A stretch of 64,000 bases of DNA, taken from contig JACOUL010000042.1 of NCBI GenBank assembly GCA_016177875.1, positions 1 to 64,000 on the forward strand. The letters are read 5' to 3'. The stretch comes from Burkholderiales bacterium (GTDB taxonomy: Bacteria; Pseudomonadota; Gammaproteobacteria; Burkholderiales; Burkholderiaceae_D). This document shows positions 24,341 through 32,109 of this stretch, one piece after another. A program made the position numbers and the translations under genes. Within the stretch, counting starts at the first letter, position 1; each line of letters opens with the position of its first letter. Under the pieces are notes generated by a model. It searched no databases. It saw only the letters and a list, made by a program, of their open reading frames with translations, and was not told the DNA's origin.

Positions 24341-24537
24341 ATCCCGTCAGAATTTTAAAAATAAAAGACGTAGTTGCAATCGTCGGCTACTCCCGTTCTT
24401 CAATATATAGACTTGTAAAAATTTGCCAATTCCCACCGCCGGTAAGATTGGGAGCCCACGCAATTGGCTGGCGGTCTGACAGCATTCAGTCGTGGATCGA
24501 TTCTCGTCCTTATAGAAATGAGGCGGGCGAAAAATGA
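24337..24537 (+). CDS. AlpA family transcriptional regulator
   Basis: 66 residues with a MerR/excisionase-like winged helix: ILKIKDVVAIVGYSRSSIYRLVK, then FPPPVRLGAHAIGWRSDSIQSWIDSR. AlpA-type proteins activate excision or replication genes in P4-like elements. Overlap with the upstream stop (ATGA), a strong Shine-Dalgarno, and overlap with the downstream start (ATGA) make it the middle of a tightly coupled operon. Confidence 0.92.
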   Translation: MNPVRILKIKDVVAIVGYSRSSIYRLVKICQFPPPVRLGAHAIGWRSDSIQSWIDSRPYRNEAGEK

Positions 24538-26567
24538 AAAGCACCTACTATGATTCAGGATCAACGAATTACGCATTTCCTCATACCCTTTCTAATGAAT
24601 TTATTTTCTGGACGGTTAAAAATCGGTTCGACAATACACCGAAACCGAACAAGACAACTTGGAGAGAATTCTGCTCAAGTTTGAGACATGTTGAACGGCA
24701 TGAAAAAGATGGGCCGGGTTTCATATTTAACGAATTGGACGGCAAGGGACGCAAAAAAGAGAATGTTCTTTCTATTACTGCCATTGCCCTAGACATCGAG
24801 CGGCAAGACACATCGCCGCCCCCAGCGGAGGAATTTGCAGACCATTTAAAAGCGGCGGGGTGTGTTTCGCTGCTCTATACGACTTTCAGCCATTTGCCTG
24901 AAGCTGCCCGATATCGGCTTATATTTCCTATTGATAGGCCAATAAAGCCCTGTGCATTAGAAAAAGCCACACATTGGGTCATGAATCGTCTTGCGCTATC
25001 CGGTTGTACTGATCCTGCATCTTGGCAGCCTGCTCGACTGATGTATGCGCCTGCCTGCCCACCAAAGTCGCCTTCTCTAGTCGCCTTCAATATAGAGGGC
25101 GAAATGCTATCCGCAGACTTTTTGGAATCGCTCGACAACACAACAATTCCAGCGCCAGAACGTCGCCAATTTGGCGACTCTCCACAAGTGGAATATGCCG
25201 GTGAACAAAATGGTACTCCCTACGGTCTTGCCGCGTTGGACTCTGAATGCCAAATTGTTCTAACTGCTCCCCCAAAGCAGAGTAACAACACACTCAACAA
25301 CGCGGCAATAAAAATGGGGAGCCTCGTCGCTACCGGACAAATTGAAGAGAACTACGCAAGGAATCGTTTATATGAAGCCGCTATGCGAAGGAAACCCGGA
25401 TGCCATGACGAAGTTACGGCAACAATTAATAGTGGATTTAATGAAGGATTAAAAAGCCCTCGACGCTCCCAGCAATCCAACAGTGCCAAATTCTCAAATT
25501 TAGAATTTCCACTTCGCACTCCGCCAAAATCAAAAATTGCGAAGACAAACATCGAAGTTCAATTGCGACGTGGTGCGGATATTAAGCCGCTACCGATACA
25601 TTGGCTTTGGCGTGGATGGATCGCGTGTGGAAAACTCTCACTGCTTGCTGGTAATGCGGGAACGGGTAAGACGACGCTAGCTCTAGCAATTGCGTCAGTT
25701 ATAACCAGGGGAGGGCTATTCCCTGATGGCAGCCCTTGCGAACGCGCTGGAAATGTATTGATATGGTCGGGAGAGGATGTAGCAGATGACACTCTCGTAC
25801 CTCGTCTAATAGCATCTGGTGCAGATATGCACCGATGCTTTTTCATCGAGGGCGTTAATAAGAATGGTGAAAGCATTCCATTCGATCCAGCCATGCACAT
25901 TGCGACACTTCATGACGTGTGCGTAAAGATTGGGGGTGCATCACTAATGATTGTTGATCCTATTGTAAGTGCGGTGTCCGGAGACATGTATCGCCCCAAT
26001 GATGTAAGGCGCAGCCTACAAGCAATAGTGGACTTTGCGGAGATTCACCAGTGCGCGGTTATTGGAATCACCCATTTTACGAAAGGAAGTGCAGGCGCGT
26101 CCCCACTCGATAGAATTCTAGGTTCACAGGCTTTTGTTGGATTGGCCCGCTTGGCATTAGTAGCAGCGAAAGAAGAAAGCGGCTCTAGGCGCATATTAGC
26201 TCGCGCCAAATCAAACATTGGAAAAGACATGGGAGGCATAGCCTATTCGCTGAACACAACTTATATAGCGCCTGAAATTGAAGTGAGTCATGTCGTATGG
26301 GGGGAAGCAATTGAGGGATCAGCCCGAGAAATCCTAAACGATGTAGAAAACGTTATTGGCGAGGATGAGTTTAAGCGTGATGCCGCCAAAGATTTTCTTC
26401 GAAATAAGTTACGCAATGGCGCAATTCAAGTAAATCAATTGAAAAATGAAGCAGGAGAAGCAAATCTTAAGTGGCGAACTGTTGAGCGCGCCAAATCAGA
26501 TTTGGGTGTTAAAGCTAATAAGGCTGGGCTTGATGGTGGATGGTTTTGGACTCTACCGGCCCCTTGA
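24534..26567 (+). CDS. Primase-helicase-like replication protein (RecA-type ATPase)
   Basis: 677 residues. The N-terminal part (about 1-200) has ALDIERQ (Asp87/Glu89), TTFSH (119-120) and YRLIFPID, the spacing seen in archaeo-eukaryotic primase-like domains; this is tentative. The C-terminal part (about 345-590) is a RepA/RecA-type ATPase with Walker A GNAGTGKTT (about 371-379), Walker B LMIVDPI and ITHFTKG. It probably starts replication of the excised island. Coupled to alpA by ATGA. No catalytic loss is visible in the ATPase. Confidence 0.82.
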   Translation: MKSTYYDSGSTNYAFPHTLSNEFIFWTVKNRFDNTPKPNKTTWREFCSSLRHVERHEKDGPGFIFNELDGKGRKKENVLSITAIALDIERQDTSPPPAEEFADHLKAAGCVSLLYTTFSHLPEAARYRLIFPIDRPIKPCALEKATHWVMNRLALSGCTDPASWQPARLMYAPACPPKSPSLVAFNIEGEMLSADFLESLDNTTIPAPERRQFGDSPQVEYAGEQNGTPYGLAALDSECQIVLTAPPKQSNNTLNNAAIKMGSLVATGQIEENYARNRLYEAAMRRKPGCHDEVTATINSGFNEGLKSPRRSQQSNSAKFSNLEFPLRTPPKSKIAKTNIEVQLRRGADIKPLPIHWLWRGWIACGKLSLLAGNAGTGKTTLALAIASVITRGGLFPDGSPCERAGNVLIWSGEDVADDTLVPRLIASGADMHRCFFIEGVNKNGESIPFDPAMHIATLHDVCVKIGGASLMIVDPIVSAVSGDMYRPNDVRRSLQAIVDFAEIHQCAVIGITHFTKGSAGASPLDRILGSQAFVGLARLALVAAKEESGSRRILARAKSNIGKDMGGIAYSLNTTYIAPEIEVSHVVWGEAIEGSAREILNDVENVIGEDEFKRDAAKDFLRNKLRNGAIQVNQLKNEAGEANLKWRTVERAKSDLGVKANKAGLDGGWFWTLPAP

Positions 26568-26746
26568 AGATAAGTTATCCAAGACCAGCATGTATGTGGC
26601 GGTCTTTGCATCTTCGAGAAATTTGGATTTGTTCAAAGGCCGCCAGAGAGCAACGAACACCGCCATAAAAATTCAAAGAGCGCCAAAAATGAATCAACAC
26701 TTTGTGCCCTTCGAACACTTTGGCTTATTTTGAAGAGGAATTGAAA

Positions 26747-27148
26747 ATGAATAATTTCAAGAGCAAACGCAAGCTGACGTTTTTTAACGATATTGAAATA
26801 ATGTCTGATAGCGAATTCTCAGAAGTAATTGCGTCGGCTTTCTCAAATATTAGGAGAAAAATTGAACAGTTCAGCATTTTGGGAATTACAAACCCATGTG
26901 ATTTAGCGACTTTAATTCTAGGGACAACCGAGCAAAATGGGGTCAATGCACAAAACGCGCTTGATTTGATTTATTTCTTCGAGAGCGAAAGGTTGATCGT
27001 ACATGAAGCTTTCCTGCGAAATAAAACGCTGCATAGCTCATTCGAGATGCGATACCGCACTGGATGTATCGAATATGTATATCAAACGTCCTCAACACAA
27101 ATTGTCGAAAACTACTGGCTCGAAACACGATCTGGCAACAGACAATAA
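26747..27148 (+). CDS. Hypothetical island protein (133 residues)
   Basis: Start ATG 26747 (MNNFKSKRKLTFFNDIEI) follows GAAGAGGAATTG. Helical first half, then a strand-rich end (SFEMRYRTGCIEYVYQTSSTQIVENYW). No signal peptide, no known motif. It lies 180 bases after the primase gene; the gap holds a 95-codon frame (26446-26733) that overlaps the primase and is not credible. Low GC fits the island. Confidence 0.5.
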   Translation: MNNFKSKRKLTFFNDIEIMSDSEFSEVIASAFSNIRRKIEQFSILGITNPCDLATLILGTTEQNGVNAQNALDLIYFFESERLIVHEAFLRNKTLHSSFEMRYRTGCIEYVYQTSSTQIVENYWLETRSGNRQ

Positions 27149-27188
27149 TCAAAAATTATGCTGTTTTATGTAACGCGAGCGCCTTCAA

Positions 27189-27455
27189 ATGACCAAAAAT
27201 GTACCTATAAAAATCGCCGAAACTCAAGCCCAACGCGACAATACGCATAATCCCCCCTCTAAGCGCATGCGCCTGTCGCTAGCATCGTCAAATGACGTAC
27301 GGCGCGAACTTGCCCGGCTTTATCGCAGCGGCAAAGCGGGGGAACGCGACGTAGCTGACGTATCCAAATTGGCAAACGTTTTGCAAATTTTAGGCAGGCT
27401 TATTGAAACCAGCGACCTAGAAAGCCGCATTGAGGCATTGGAGCGAAAAAAATGA
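27189..27455 (+). CDS. Small hypothetical island protein with coiled-coil end (88 residues)
   Basis: MTKNVPIKIAETQAQRDNTH begins a polar segment, then a helical part typical of phage-like small proteins (VRRELARLYRSGKAGERDVADVSKLANVLQILGRLIE) and a heptad-like C-terminus (SDLESRIEALERKK). Its stop overlaps the next start (ATGA). Such proteins often bind DNA or other small phage proteins, but nothing proves this here. Confidence 0.6.
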   Translation: MTKNVPIKIAETQAQRDNTHNPPSKRMRLSLASSNDVRRELARLYRSGKAGERDVADVSKLANVLQILGRLIETSDLESRIEALERKK

Positions 27456-27724
27456 AGGCGCTCAAAGCAAGGGTGGCACGCTTAGAGAAAGCATTGCCGC
27501 CAGAAAGACGGCAAGCTATTCGTTGCCTTCCTATCAGCCAGCGTATGCTTGATGACCATTTTTTAGCAACTGGATCATTGTCTTACTTTGGCGAAGAAAT
27601 TATTTCCGGAATTTGGGTGCGTCCAAATGGCGAAGTTTCATATATCGACGGCATTCAACTTAATGCTTATTTAAAAACATTAAAGAACATAACGCCGGTA
27701 ATTTACGTTACCGTCACGGCCTAA
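27452..27724 (+). CDS. Hypothetical island protein (90 residues)
   Basis: Coupled by ATGA to the 88-residue gene. N-terminal basic coiled coil (MKALKARVARLEKALPPERR), then a strand-rich part (YFGEEIISGIWVRPNGEVSYIDG, VIYVTVTA). No known domain. It ends 39 bases before the convergent lipoprotein gene. Confidence 0.55.
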   Translation: MKALKARVARLEKALPPERRQAIRCLPISQRMLDDHFLATGSLSYFGEEIISGIWVRPNGEVSYIDGIQLNAYLKTLKNITPVIYVTVTA

Positions 27725-27762
27725 ATTTTGCGTTGCCATGCATTAGATGCGAGAGAGCACCT

Positions 27763-28047
27763 TTAAAAATTGTCGGGGATGCTAGGCGCTTGCTTCAATA
27801 CGCCGTTTTCAATCGGCAAGGCCAATGATTGGTGCATGCCGGTCATGCCGTTAACGTGTACCCATACCAGCAGCTTTGTACTAGGCCCGCTTGTGCGAAC
27901 GCTGTAAGGCGTGCCCATGAGCGTCAAAACTTCTTTTTCCGTCATGCCAGCTTTAAGCTGCCGGGCACCGTTCCAATCAATCTTTCCAGAACCGGCACAA
28001 GCAGAAAGAACAACGGCGGCTAGGACTGCTATAAATTTCGATTTCAT
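27763..28047 (-). CDS. SmpA/BamE-like small lipoprotein
   Basis: 94 residues from ATG 28047, which has AAAGGGAGTGG upstream. Signal peptide with lipobox LSAC (cleavage before Cys17), then GSGKIDWNGARQLKAGMTEKEVLTLMGTP, the pattern of SmpA/OmlA-fold lipoproteins, where the KAGMTEKEV helix precedes the LGTP-type turn. Probably exported and acylated. In a mobile element such a lipoprotein could alter the envelope or phage adsorption, but housekeeping envelope roles are equally likely. Confidence 0.75.
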   Translation of the reverse strand: MKSKFIAVLAAVVLSACAGSGKIDWNGARQLKAGMTEKEVLTLMGTPYSVRTSGPSTKLLVWVHVNGMTGMHQSLALPIENGVLKQAPSIPDNF

Positions 28048-28120
28048 TTTCCACTCCCTTTCTATGGTCAACGCTGATTATTCGCATGAATTTGCAATGG
28101 AATTTGGCTCAATACGCCAC

Positions 28121-28612
28121 TTAAGCTTCAGCCTTTATTGCTAATTCACTGCCACAGTGCTTGCACTTAATCGCTTCCACCAAGATTTCTTCGGCACAGA
28201 ATGGACATTTTTTTGTTCGCGCCAACTTGGATGCTGCGGCTTTCCGTTGCTCCTCAGCTTCTTCTTCCTGCAATTCTTTTACTCGACTGTATTCATATTC
28301 TTTTTGTGCCAAAAGCTCTGCCGTCTTATCCCGACTAAGCGCCCAAACGAGAGCGATCACCCAAGGTATAAGCAACCAACCAAGGATAAAATTAAGGGCA
28401 AAAATTGCAGCCGCATTTGTATGCTCCCTTTGGAACGCTTGTATCGACGGGGCAAAATAGAACGCTCCACCGATGACGATAACAAAAAAAAGCATAAAAG
28501 CGCCTGCCGGTGTCGATCCGACACTGAGCAAAAAGGCCAATCCTCCGACAACCGCCAAGAAAATAAGCAAATTTTTTGTTTGTGATTTCAATTGTTTTTC
28601 CTTCGTTGCCAA
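28121..28612 (-). CDS. Superinfection-immunity-like membrane protein with zinc ribbon
   Basis: 163 residues. Two or three membrane helices in the first 85 residues, with AIFALNFILGWLLIPWVIALVWAL matching the core of the superinfection immunity family (phage T4 Imm-like). A charged helix follows, and the C-terminus is a zinc ribbon: CPFC and CKHC. Imm proteins block DNA entry of incoming phage. The gene is divergent from the XRE gene over a 52-base spacer with palindromes. The family call is fairly good, the antiviral role an inference. Confidence 0.75.
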   Translation of the reverse strand: MATKEKQLKSQTKNLLIFLAVVGGLAFLLSVGSTPAGAFMLFFVIVIGGAFYFAPSIQAFQREHTNAAAIFALNFILGWLLIPWVIALVWALSRDKTAELLAQKEYEYSRVKELQEEEAEEQRKAAASKLARTKKCPFCAEEILVEAIKCKHCGSELAIKAEA

Positions 28613-28616
28613 TTAA

Positions 28617-28661
28617 GGTACATGTACCGTAGATCGCACCGCATGATACCGGAATCATGCG
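28617..28661. promoter_or_regulatory. Twin palindromes between the Imm-like and XRE genes
   Basis: GGTACATGTACC at 28617-28628 and CGCATGAT-N6-ATCATGCG at 28640-28661, both perfect. They occupy the whole 52-base divergent region and the second ends 3 bases before the XRE start, so they are probable repressor sites. Confidence 0.65.
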
Positions 28662-28664
28662 AAT

Positions 28665-28907
28665 GTGCCAAACCTCTCCAAAAATCGCCAATCCCCAGCG
28701 CTACTTGCGATAGGAAACGCTATACGTCGTGCAAGGACGGCGCACAACCTATCGCAGGAAGAACTTTCCTTACGGGCTGAAGTTGACCTAAGTTATGTAG
28801 GCAGAATTGAACGTGGGGATAATAACGTTACGCTCTTGACCCTTATAAAGCTGGCAAATGCGCTTGACCTAACTTTGACTGAATTGATGGCTGAAGCGGA
28901 ACTTTAA
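28665..28907 (+). CDS. XRE-family repressor-like protein
   Basis: 80 residues starting at GTG 28665. Almost the whole protein is a helix-turn-helix domain: LLAIGNAIRRARTAHNLSQEEL, then LRAEVDLSYVGRIERGDNNVTLLTLIKLANALDL. No C-terminal peptidase or oligomerisation domain. Probably a small dimeric repressor acting on the adjoining palindromes and on the Imm-like gene. It is the last island gene before attR. Confidence 0.88.
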   Translation: MPNLSKNRQSPALLAIGNAIRRARTAHNLSQEELSLRAEVDLSYVGRIERGDNNVTLLTLIKLANALDLTLTELMAEAEL

Positions 28908-28985
28908 TCGCTAGTGGATTCAGGGAATTGGAAAACGCCGATATATTGGTTTATGGCGTTGTTTAGGCCAGCAAACACGGAATGT

Positions 28986-29003
28986 GGGGCTAAATGTGGG
29001 GCT
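28986..29003. repeat. Island terminal repeat, right copy
   Basis: The same 18 bases as at 19753-19770 (GGGGCTAAATGTGGGGCT), 54 bases inside attR. Confidence 0.6.
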
Positions 29004-29011
29004 TGCAAAGC

Positions 29012-29045
29012 AGAAAAAACAAAAGCCCTTGATTAAAAAGGGCTT
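29012..29045 (-). terminator. Terminator of tRNA-Ser (island-derived)
   Basis: Minus strand: AAGCCCTT stem, 7-base loop, AAGGGCTT, then TTGTTTTTT. It lies 12 bases past the tRNA 3' end, inside the island, so it replaces the native terminator at 19582-19613. Confidence 0.8.
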
Positions 29046-29056
29046 AATTTAACTTC

Positions 29057-29072
29057 CTGGCGGAAGGTGTGA
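29057..29072. repeat. attR core within tRNA-Ser
   Basis: CTGGCGGAAGGTGTGA, identical to attL. Fifteen of the 16 bases are the tRNA acceptor stem and CCA end, so integration restores the tRNA. Confidence 0.75.
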
Positions 29073-29147
29073 GATTCGAACTCACGGAGGACTTTCGTCC
29101 TCGCCGGTTTTCAAGACCGGTGCATTCAACCGCTCTGCCAACCTTCC
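29058..29147 (-). tRNA. tRNA-Ser(UGA)
   Basis: 90 bases ending in encoded CCA. Acceptor GGAAGGT / ACCTTCC, anticodon stem CCGGT / ACCGG around loop CTTGAAA (anticodon TGA), a long variable arm GAGGAC-GAAA-GTCCTC as expected of serine tRNAs, and T-arm GTGAG-TTCGAAT-CTCAC. Complete. It is the integration site of the island. Confidence 0.97.
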
Positions 29148-29204
29148 GTAGCGCGCATTATACCTAAGCGCGACTGATTTGCCTCTGTGCGATCCGCAAT
29201 CTAT

Positions 29205-30434
29205 TCACAAAAACATCTGCTGCAAATCATTGAGAAAGCGCCGGCCCAAGTCGGTGGGTCGAATGATCTTGTGGTCGCGGTAAAGCAGCCCTTTCTCCTC
29301 GGCTGCATTCAAGGGCCGCTCGATGGTATTCAGCGGCAATCCGCAGCGTTCGGCAAATAAATTCACGTCAAATCCATCGATCAAACGCAAGGCATTCAAC
29401 ATGAACTCGAACCCGAGCTCTCCTCGCGCAATTTCACGCTCTTCATGCACGGCGTTGCCTTTCGCCATGTGCTCCATATACGACGCGGGCTGTTTGAATC
29501 GCGCTTGCCGAATAACGCGATGCGGAAAGGAAATCTTGGAATGGGCGCCGGCGCCGATGCCCAGGTAATCGCCGAACTGCCAGTAATTCAAATTGTGCCG
29601 TGCCTGTTTTCCAGGTTGTGCGTAAGCTGACACTTCATAATGACGGTAATCTGCGGCCCTTGTGGACTCTTCGATCATTTCCTGCATGTCGGCGCTCAAA
29701 TCGTCATCGGGCAGCGTCGGCGGATACTTCGCGAAATAGGTGTTGGGCTCCAAGGTCAGGTGATAGAGCGACAAATGCGGAGGAGCAAATCCGATGGCGG
29801 TACCGACATCGGCACGTGCCTCCTCCAGCGTTTGCGAAGGCAGCGCATACATCACATCAAGATTAAAGTTATCGAAATTCGCATGCGCGATATCGACGGC
29901 ACGGCGCGCTTGTTCTTCGTCGTGTATGCGTCCCAAGGCAAGCAAATGACGTGCATTGAAGCTTTGAATGCCGATCGACAAACGATTGATGCCGCTGGCG
30001 CGATACGATTTAAATTTATCCGCTTCGAAGGTGCCAGGATTGGCTTCCATCGTCATTTCCGCCGCGCCGTCCAGAGGCAGTAAAGTGCGGATATCCGACA
30101 GCAAGCGGTCCACGCCGGCGGCTGACAGCAAGCTCGGCGTTCCGCCGCCGATGAATACGGTAAAAATTTTACGTCCCCAAATCAGCGGCAATGCCGCTTC
30201 AAGATCGGCGCGCAAAGCATCGAGATAATCTTCTTCGGGAACACCGCCCTGCGCTTCATGCGAATTAAAATCGCAATACGGACACTTCCTTACGCACCAG
30301 GGAAAATGCACGTACAAAGCCAAGGGCGGCAAGGCAGCCAAATTGAGCGTACCGGGCTTGAGATAAGCATAGGCCGCGTCGGCTGGCGAAGAAACCGGCG
30401 CACTTCGCGTGCCGGCCGGCTGAATGGGAATCAT
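29205..30434 (-). CDS. hemW: Heme chaperone HemW (radical SAM)
   Basis: 409 residues. The radical-SAM cluster motif CVRKCPYC (Cys47, Cys51, Cys54) is followed by DFNSHE, and then FIGGGTPS and the SAM-binding glycines; the C-terminal HemW domain ends the protein. HemW family members were long annotated as oxygen-independent coproporphyrinogen oxidase; the motif after the third Cys fits HemW. It inserts heme into respiratory enzymes. Its start overlaps the rdgB stop (ATGA). Confidence 0.93.
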   Translation of the reverse strand: MIPIQPAGTRSAPVSSPADAAYAYLKPGTLNLAALPPLALYVHFPWCVRKCPYCDFNSHEAQGGVPEEDYLDALRADLEAALPLIWGRKIFTVFIGGGTPSLLSAAGVDRLLSDIRTLLPLDGAAEMTMEANPGTFEADKFKSYRASGINRLSIGIQSFNARHLLALGRIHDEEQARRAVDIAHANFDNFNLDVMYALPSQTLEEARADVGTAIGFAPPHLSLYHLTLEPNTYFAKYPPTLPDDDLSADMQEMIEESTRAADYRHYEVSAYAQPGKQARHNLNYWQFGDYLGIGAGAHSKISFPHRVIRQARFKQPASYMEHMAKGNAVHEEREIARGELGFEFMLNALRLIDGFDVNLFAERCGLPLNTIERPLNAAEEKGLLYRDHKIIRPTDLGRRFLNDLQQMFL

Positions 30435-31015
30435 CGTAACTTTTCAACCAAAATACGTAAAGCTAGTCCGCGATGCGAAAGGCGGTTTTTTTCTTCCGCA
30501 CTCAACTCCGCAGAGGTCTTGCCAAAAGCGGGCAGCCAAAAATACGGGTCGTAACCAAAGCCGCCCGTACCGCGCGGCGTGGCGATAATTTCGCCGTCCC
30601 AGCGCCCTTCGGCGATCAAAGGCTGCGGATCGTCGGCATGGCGCAGCATCACCAGCACGCAATAATAATAGGCCGATTTGTCGGCATGCGCAGCGAGGTC
30701 CGCGACGAGTTTCTCGTTGTTACGCTGGTCCGATTTCGGCTCGCCGGCAAAACGCGCCGACCATACGCCGGGTGCGCCGCCTAACGCATTGGCGCAAATA
30801 CCCGAGTCGTCGGCCAGCGCAGGCAAACCCGTTAAGCGGGAAGCATGCCGTGCCTTGGTCAAGGCATTTTCGATGAAGGTGGGATGCGGCTCTTCGGCTT
30901 CGGGCACATTGAATTTGCCCTGCGGATGCACGGTGAAGCCGATCGGCTCCAGCATTTGGCTGAATTCCTTCAGCTTGCCGGCATTATTGGATGCAAGAAC
31001 GATCGTACGAGACAT
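30431..31015 (-). CDS. rdgB: XTP/dITP diphosphatase (RdgB/HAM1)
   Basis: 194 residues from ATG 31015 (MSRTIVLASNNAGKLKEF, the classic HAM1 opening); a GTG at 31024 would add three residues and overlap the upstream stop. Motifs: SNNAGKLKEF, LADDSGI (catalytic Asp pair), FGYDPYF and SHRGLAL. Hydrolyses XTP, ITP and dITP to monophosphates to keep them out of nucleic acids. Operon with rph, the 103-residue gene and hemW. Confidence 0.95.
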   Translation of the reverse strand: MSRTIVLASNNAGKLKEFSQMLEPIGFTVHPQGKFNVPEAEEPHPTFIENALTKARHASRLTGLPALADDSGICANALGGAPGVWSARFAGEPKSDQRNNEKLVADLAAHADKSAYYYCVLVMLRHADDPQPLIAEGRWDGEIIATPRGTGGFGYDPYFWLPAFGKTSAELSAEEKNRLSHRGLALRILVEKLR

Positions 31016-31020
31016 GATGA

Positions 31021-31332
31021 TCACAAACCTAGGCGCTGCATCTCGACGATTTGACGTAAGCGCTCTTCATAACGCGCGGCATGTTCGTCGAGATCAAGAT
31101 GTTTGGCGACGTAATACAATTCCTTCCAAAAATTCGATTCGTTTTCATAGCCGGAGTGAATGTCGCCGATTTTCTCTAAAGCTTCGAGCGCCGATTGAAA
31201 TTCGGCTTGACGCAAATGCGCCTGATAGCCCCGGATCAAGTCGTCGGGGCACTCAAGATATTCCGGCAAAAAATAACGCGCCGCCGCCAAAAAGCGCAGC
31301 GCTTGCTTTGCCTCTTGCGGCCAAGTACGCAT
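31021..31332 (-). CDS. Hypothetical protein between rph and rdgB (103 residues)
   Basis: MRTWPQEAKQALRFLAAARYFLPEYLE opens an all-helical, acidic protein with a repeat-like pattern resembling a short TPR (FQSALEALEKIGDI, LDLDEHAARYEERLRQIVEMQ). No known domain. It starts 4 bases after the rph stop and ends just before the rdgB start, so it is translated within the operon. Confidence 0.7.
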   Translation of the reverse strand: MRTWPQEAKQALRFLAAARYFLPEYLECPDDLIRGYQAHLRQAEFQSALEALEKIGDIHSGYENESNFWKELYYVAKHLDLDEHAARYEERLRQIVEMQRLGL

Positions 31333-31336
31333 GTTT

Positions 31337-32071
31337 TTAAGAAGCCAAGTCCAATGCGTGCTTCTGTAAGCGGATCAAGTCTGCGATACCCGTCTGCGCC
31401 AAATCGAGTAAACGGTTCATCGTCGGGCGATCGAATGCCGCGCCTTCCGCCGTGCCCTGCACTTCCACAAAATGCCCTGCATCGGTCATCACGACATTCA
31501 TGTCGGTATCGCAGTCGGAGTCTTCCAGATAATCCAGGTCGAGTACCGGTGTGCCCTTGTAGACGCCCACCGAAATCGCGGCGACGAAATGCTTGACCGG
31601 TATGTTGGAGATCATGCCGCTTGCAGCCAATTTGGAAAACGCATCGTAAGCGGCCACCATGGCGCCGGTGATGGAAGCGGTACGCGTGCCGCCATCGGCT
31701 TGAATGACGTCGCAATCAAGATGCAGCGTACGCTCGCCGAAAGCTTCCAAATCGAAAGCGGCGCGCAACGAGCGGCCGATCAAGCGCTGGATTTCTTGCG
31801 TGCGGCCGGATTGCTTGCCCTTGGCCGCTTCGCGGTCCATGCGGCTATGCGTGGAGCGCGGCAGCATGCCATATTCGGCAGTCATCCAGCCCTGCCCTTT
31901 GCCTTTTAAAAATCCAGGGACTTTTTCTTCGATACTCGCGGTGCAGATAACTTTGGTGTCGCCGAATTCGACCAGAACGGAGCCCTCGGCGTGTTTGGTG
32001 TATTGACGAGTCAGGCGTACCGGCCGCAAAGCGTCGGCAGCCCGCCCACTAGGACGGGATTCAAGCAGCAT
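31337..32071 (-). CDS. rph: Ribonuclease PH
   Basis: 244 residues, usual length. Starts [18 protein letters not shown] and carries the PNPase/RNase PH fold: [32 protein letters not shown] with the catalytic-site residues, GRSLRAAFD and [20 protein letters not shown]. Trims the 3' end of tRNA precursors using phosphate. First gene of the rph-rdgB-hemW operon. Confidence 0.96.
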   Translation of the reverse strand: MLLESRPSGRAADALRPVRLTRQYTKHAEGSVLVEFGDTKVICTASIEEKVPGFLKGKGQGWMTAEYGMLPRSTHSRMDREAAKGKQSGRTQEIQRLIGRSLRAAFDLEAFGERTLHLDCDVIQADGGTRTASITGAMVAAYDAFSKLAASGMISNIPVKHFVAAISVGVYKGTPVLDLDYLEDSDCDTDMNVVMTDAGHFVEVQGTAEGAAFDRPTMNRLLDLAQTGIADLIRLQKHALDLAS

Positions 32072-32109
32072 GTCAAACCTTTATGGGAGAAACGAATTAA
32101 GGGCGAATT

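Larger units (their letters stand above)
19616..29072. mobile_element. P4-like integrative island in tRNA-Ser(UGA)
   Basis: Bounded by identical 16-base direct repeats, one of them within a tRNA gene, with an integrase at one end and clearly AT-richer genes than the flanks. Order: integrase, nuclease cargo, small basic protein, AlpA-type regulator, primase-helicase, small hypotheticals, lipoprotein, superinfection-immunity-like protein, XRE repressor. No capsid, terminase or conjugation genes, so it must use a helper for transfer, as satellites do. Confidence 0.75.

Noticed and set aside
26446-26733. 95-codon frame overlapping the end of the primase-helicase gene
   Set aside because: Overlaps a well supported gene for most of its length and lacks a start signal; only the 133-residue gene after it is credible.
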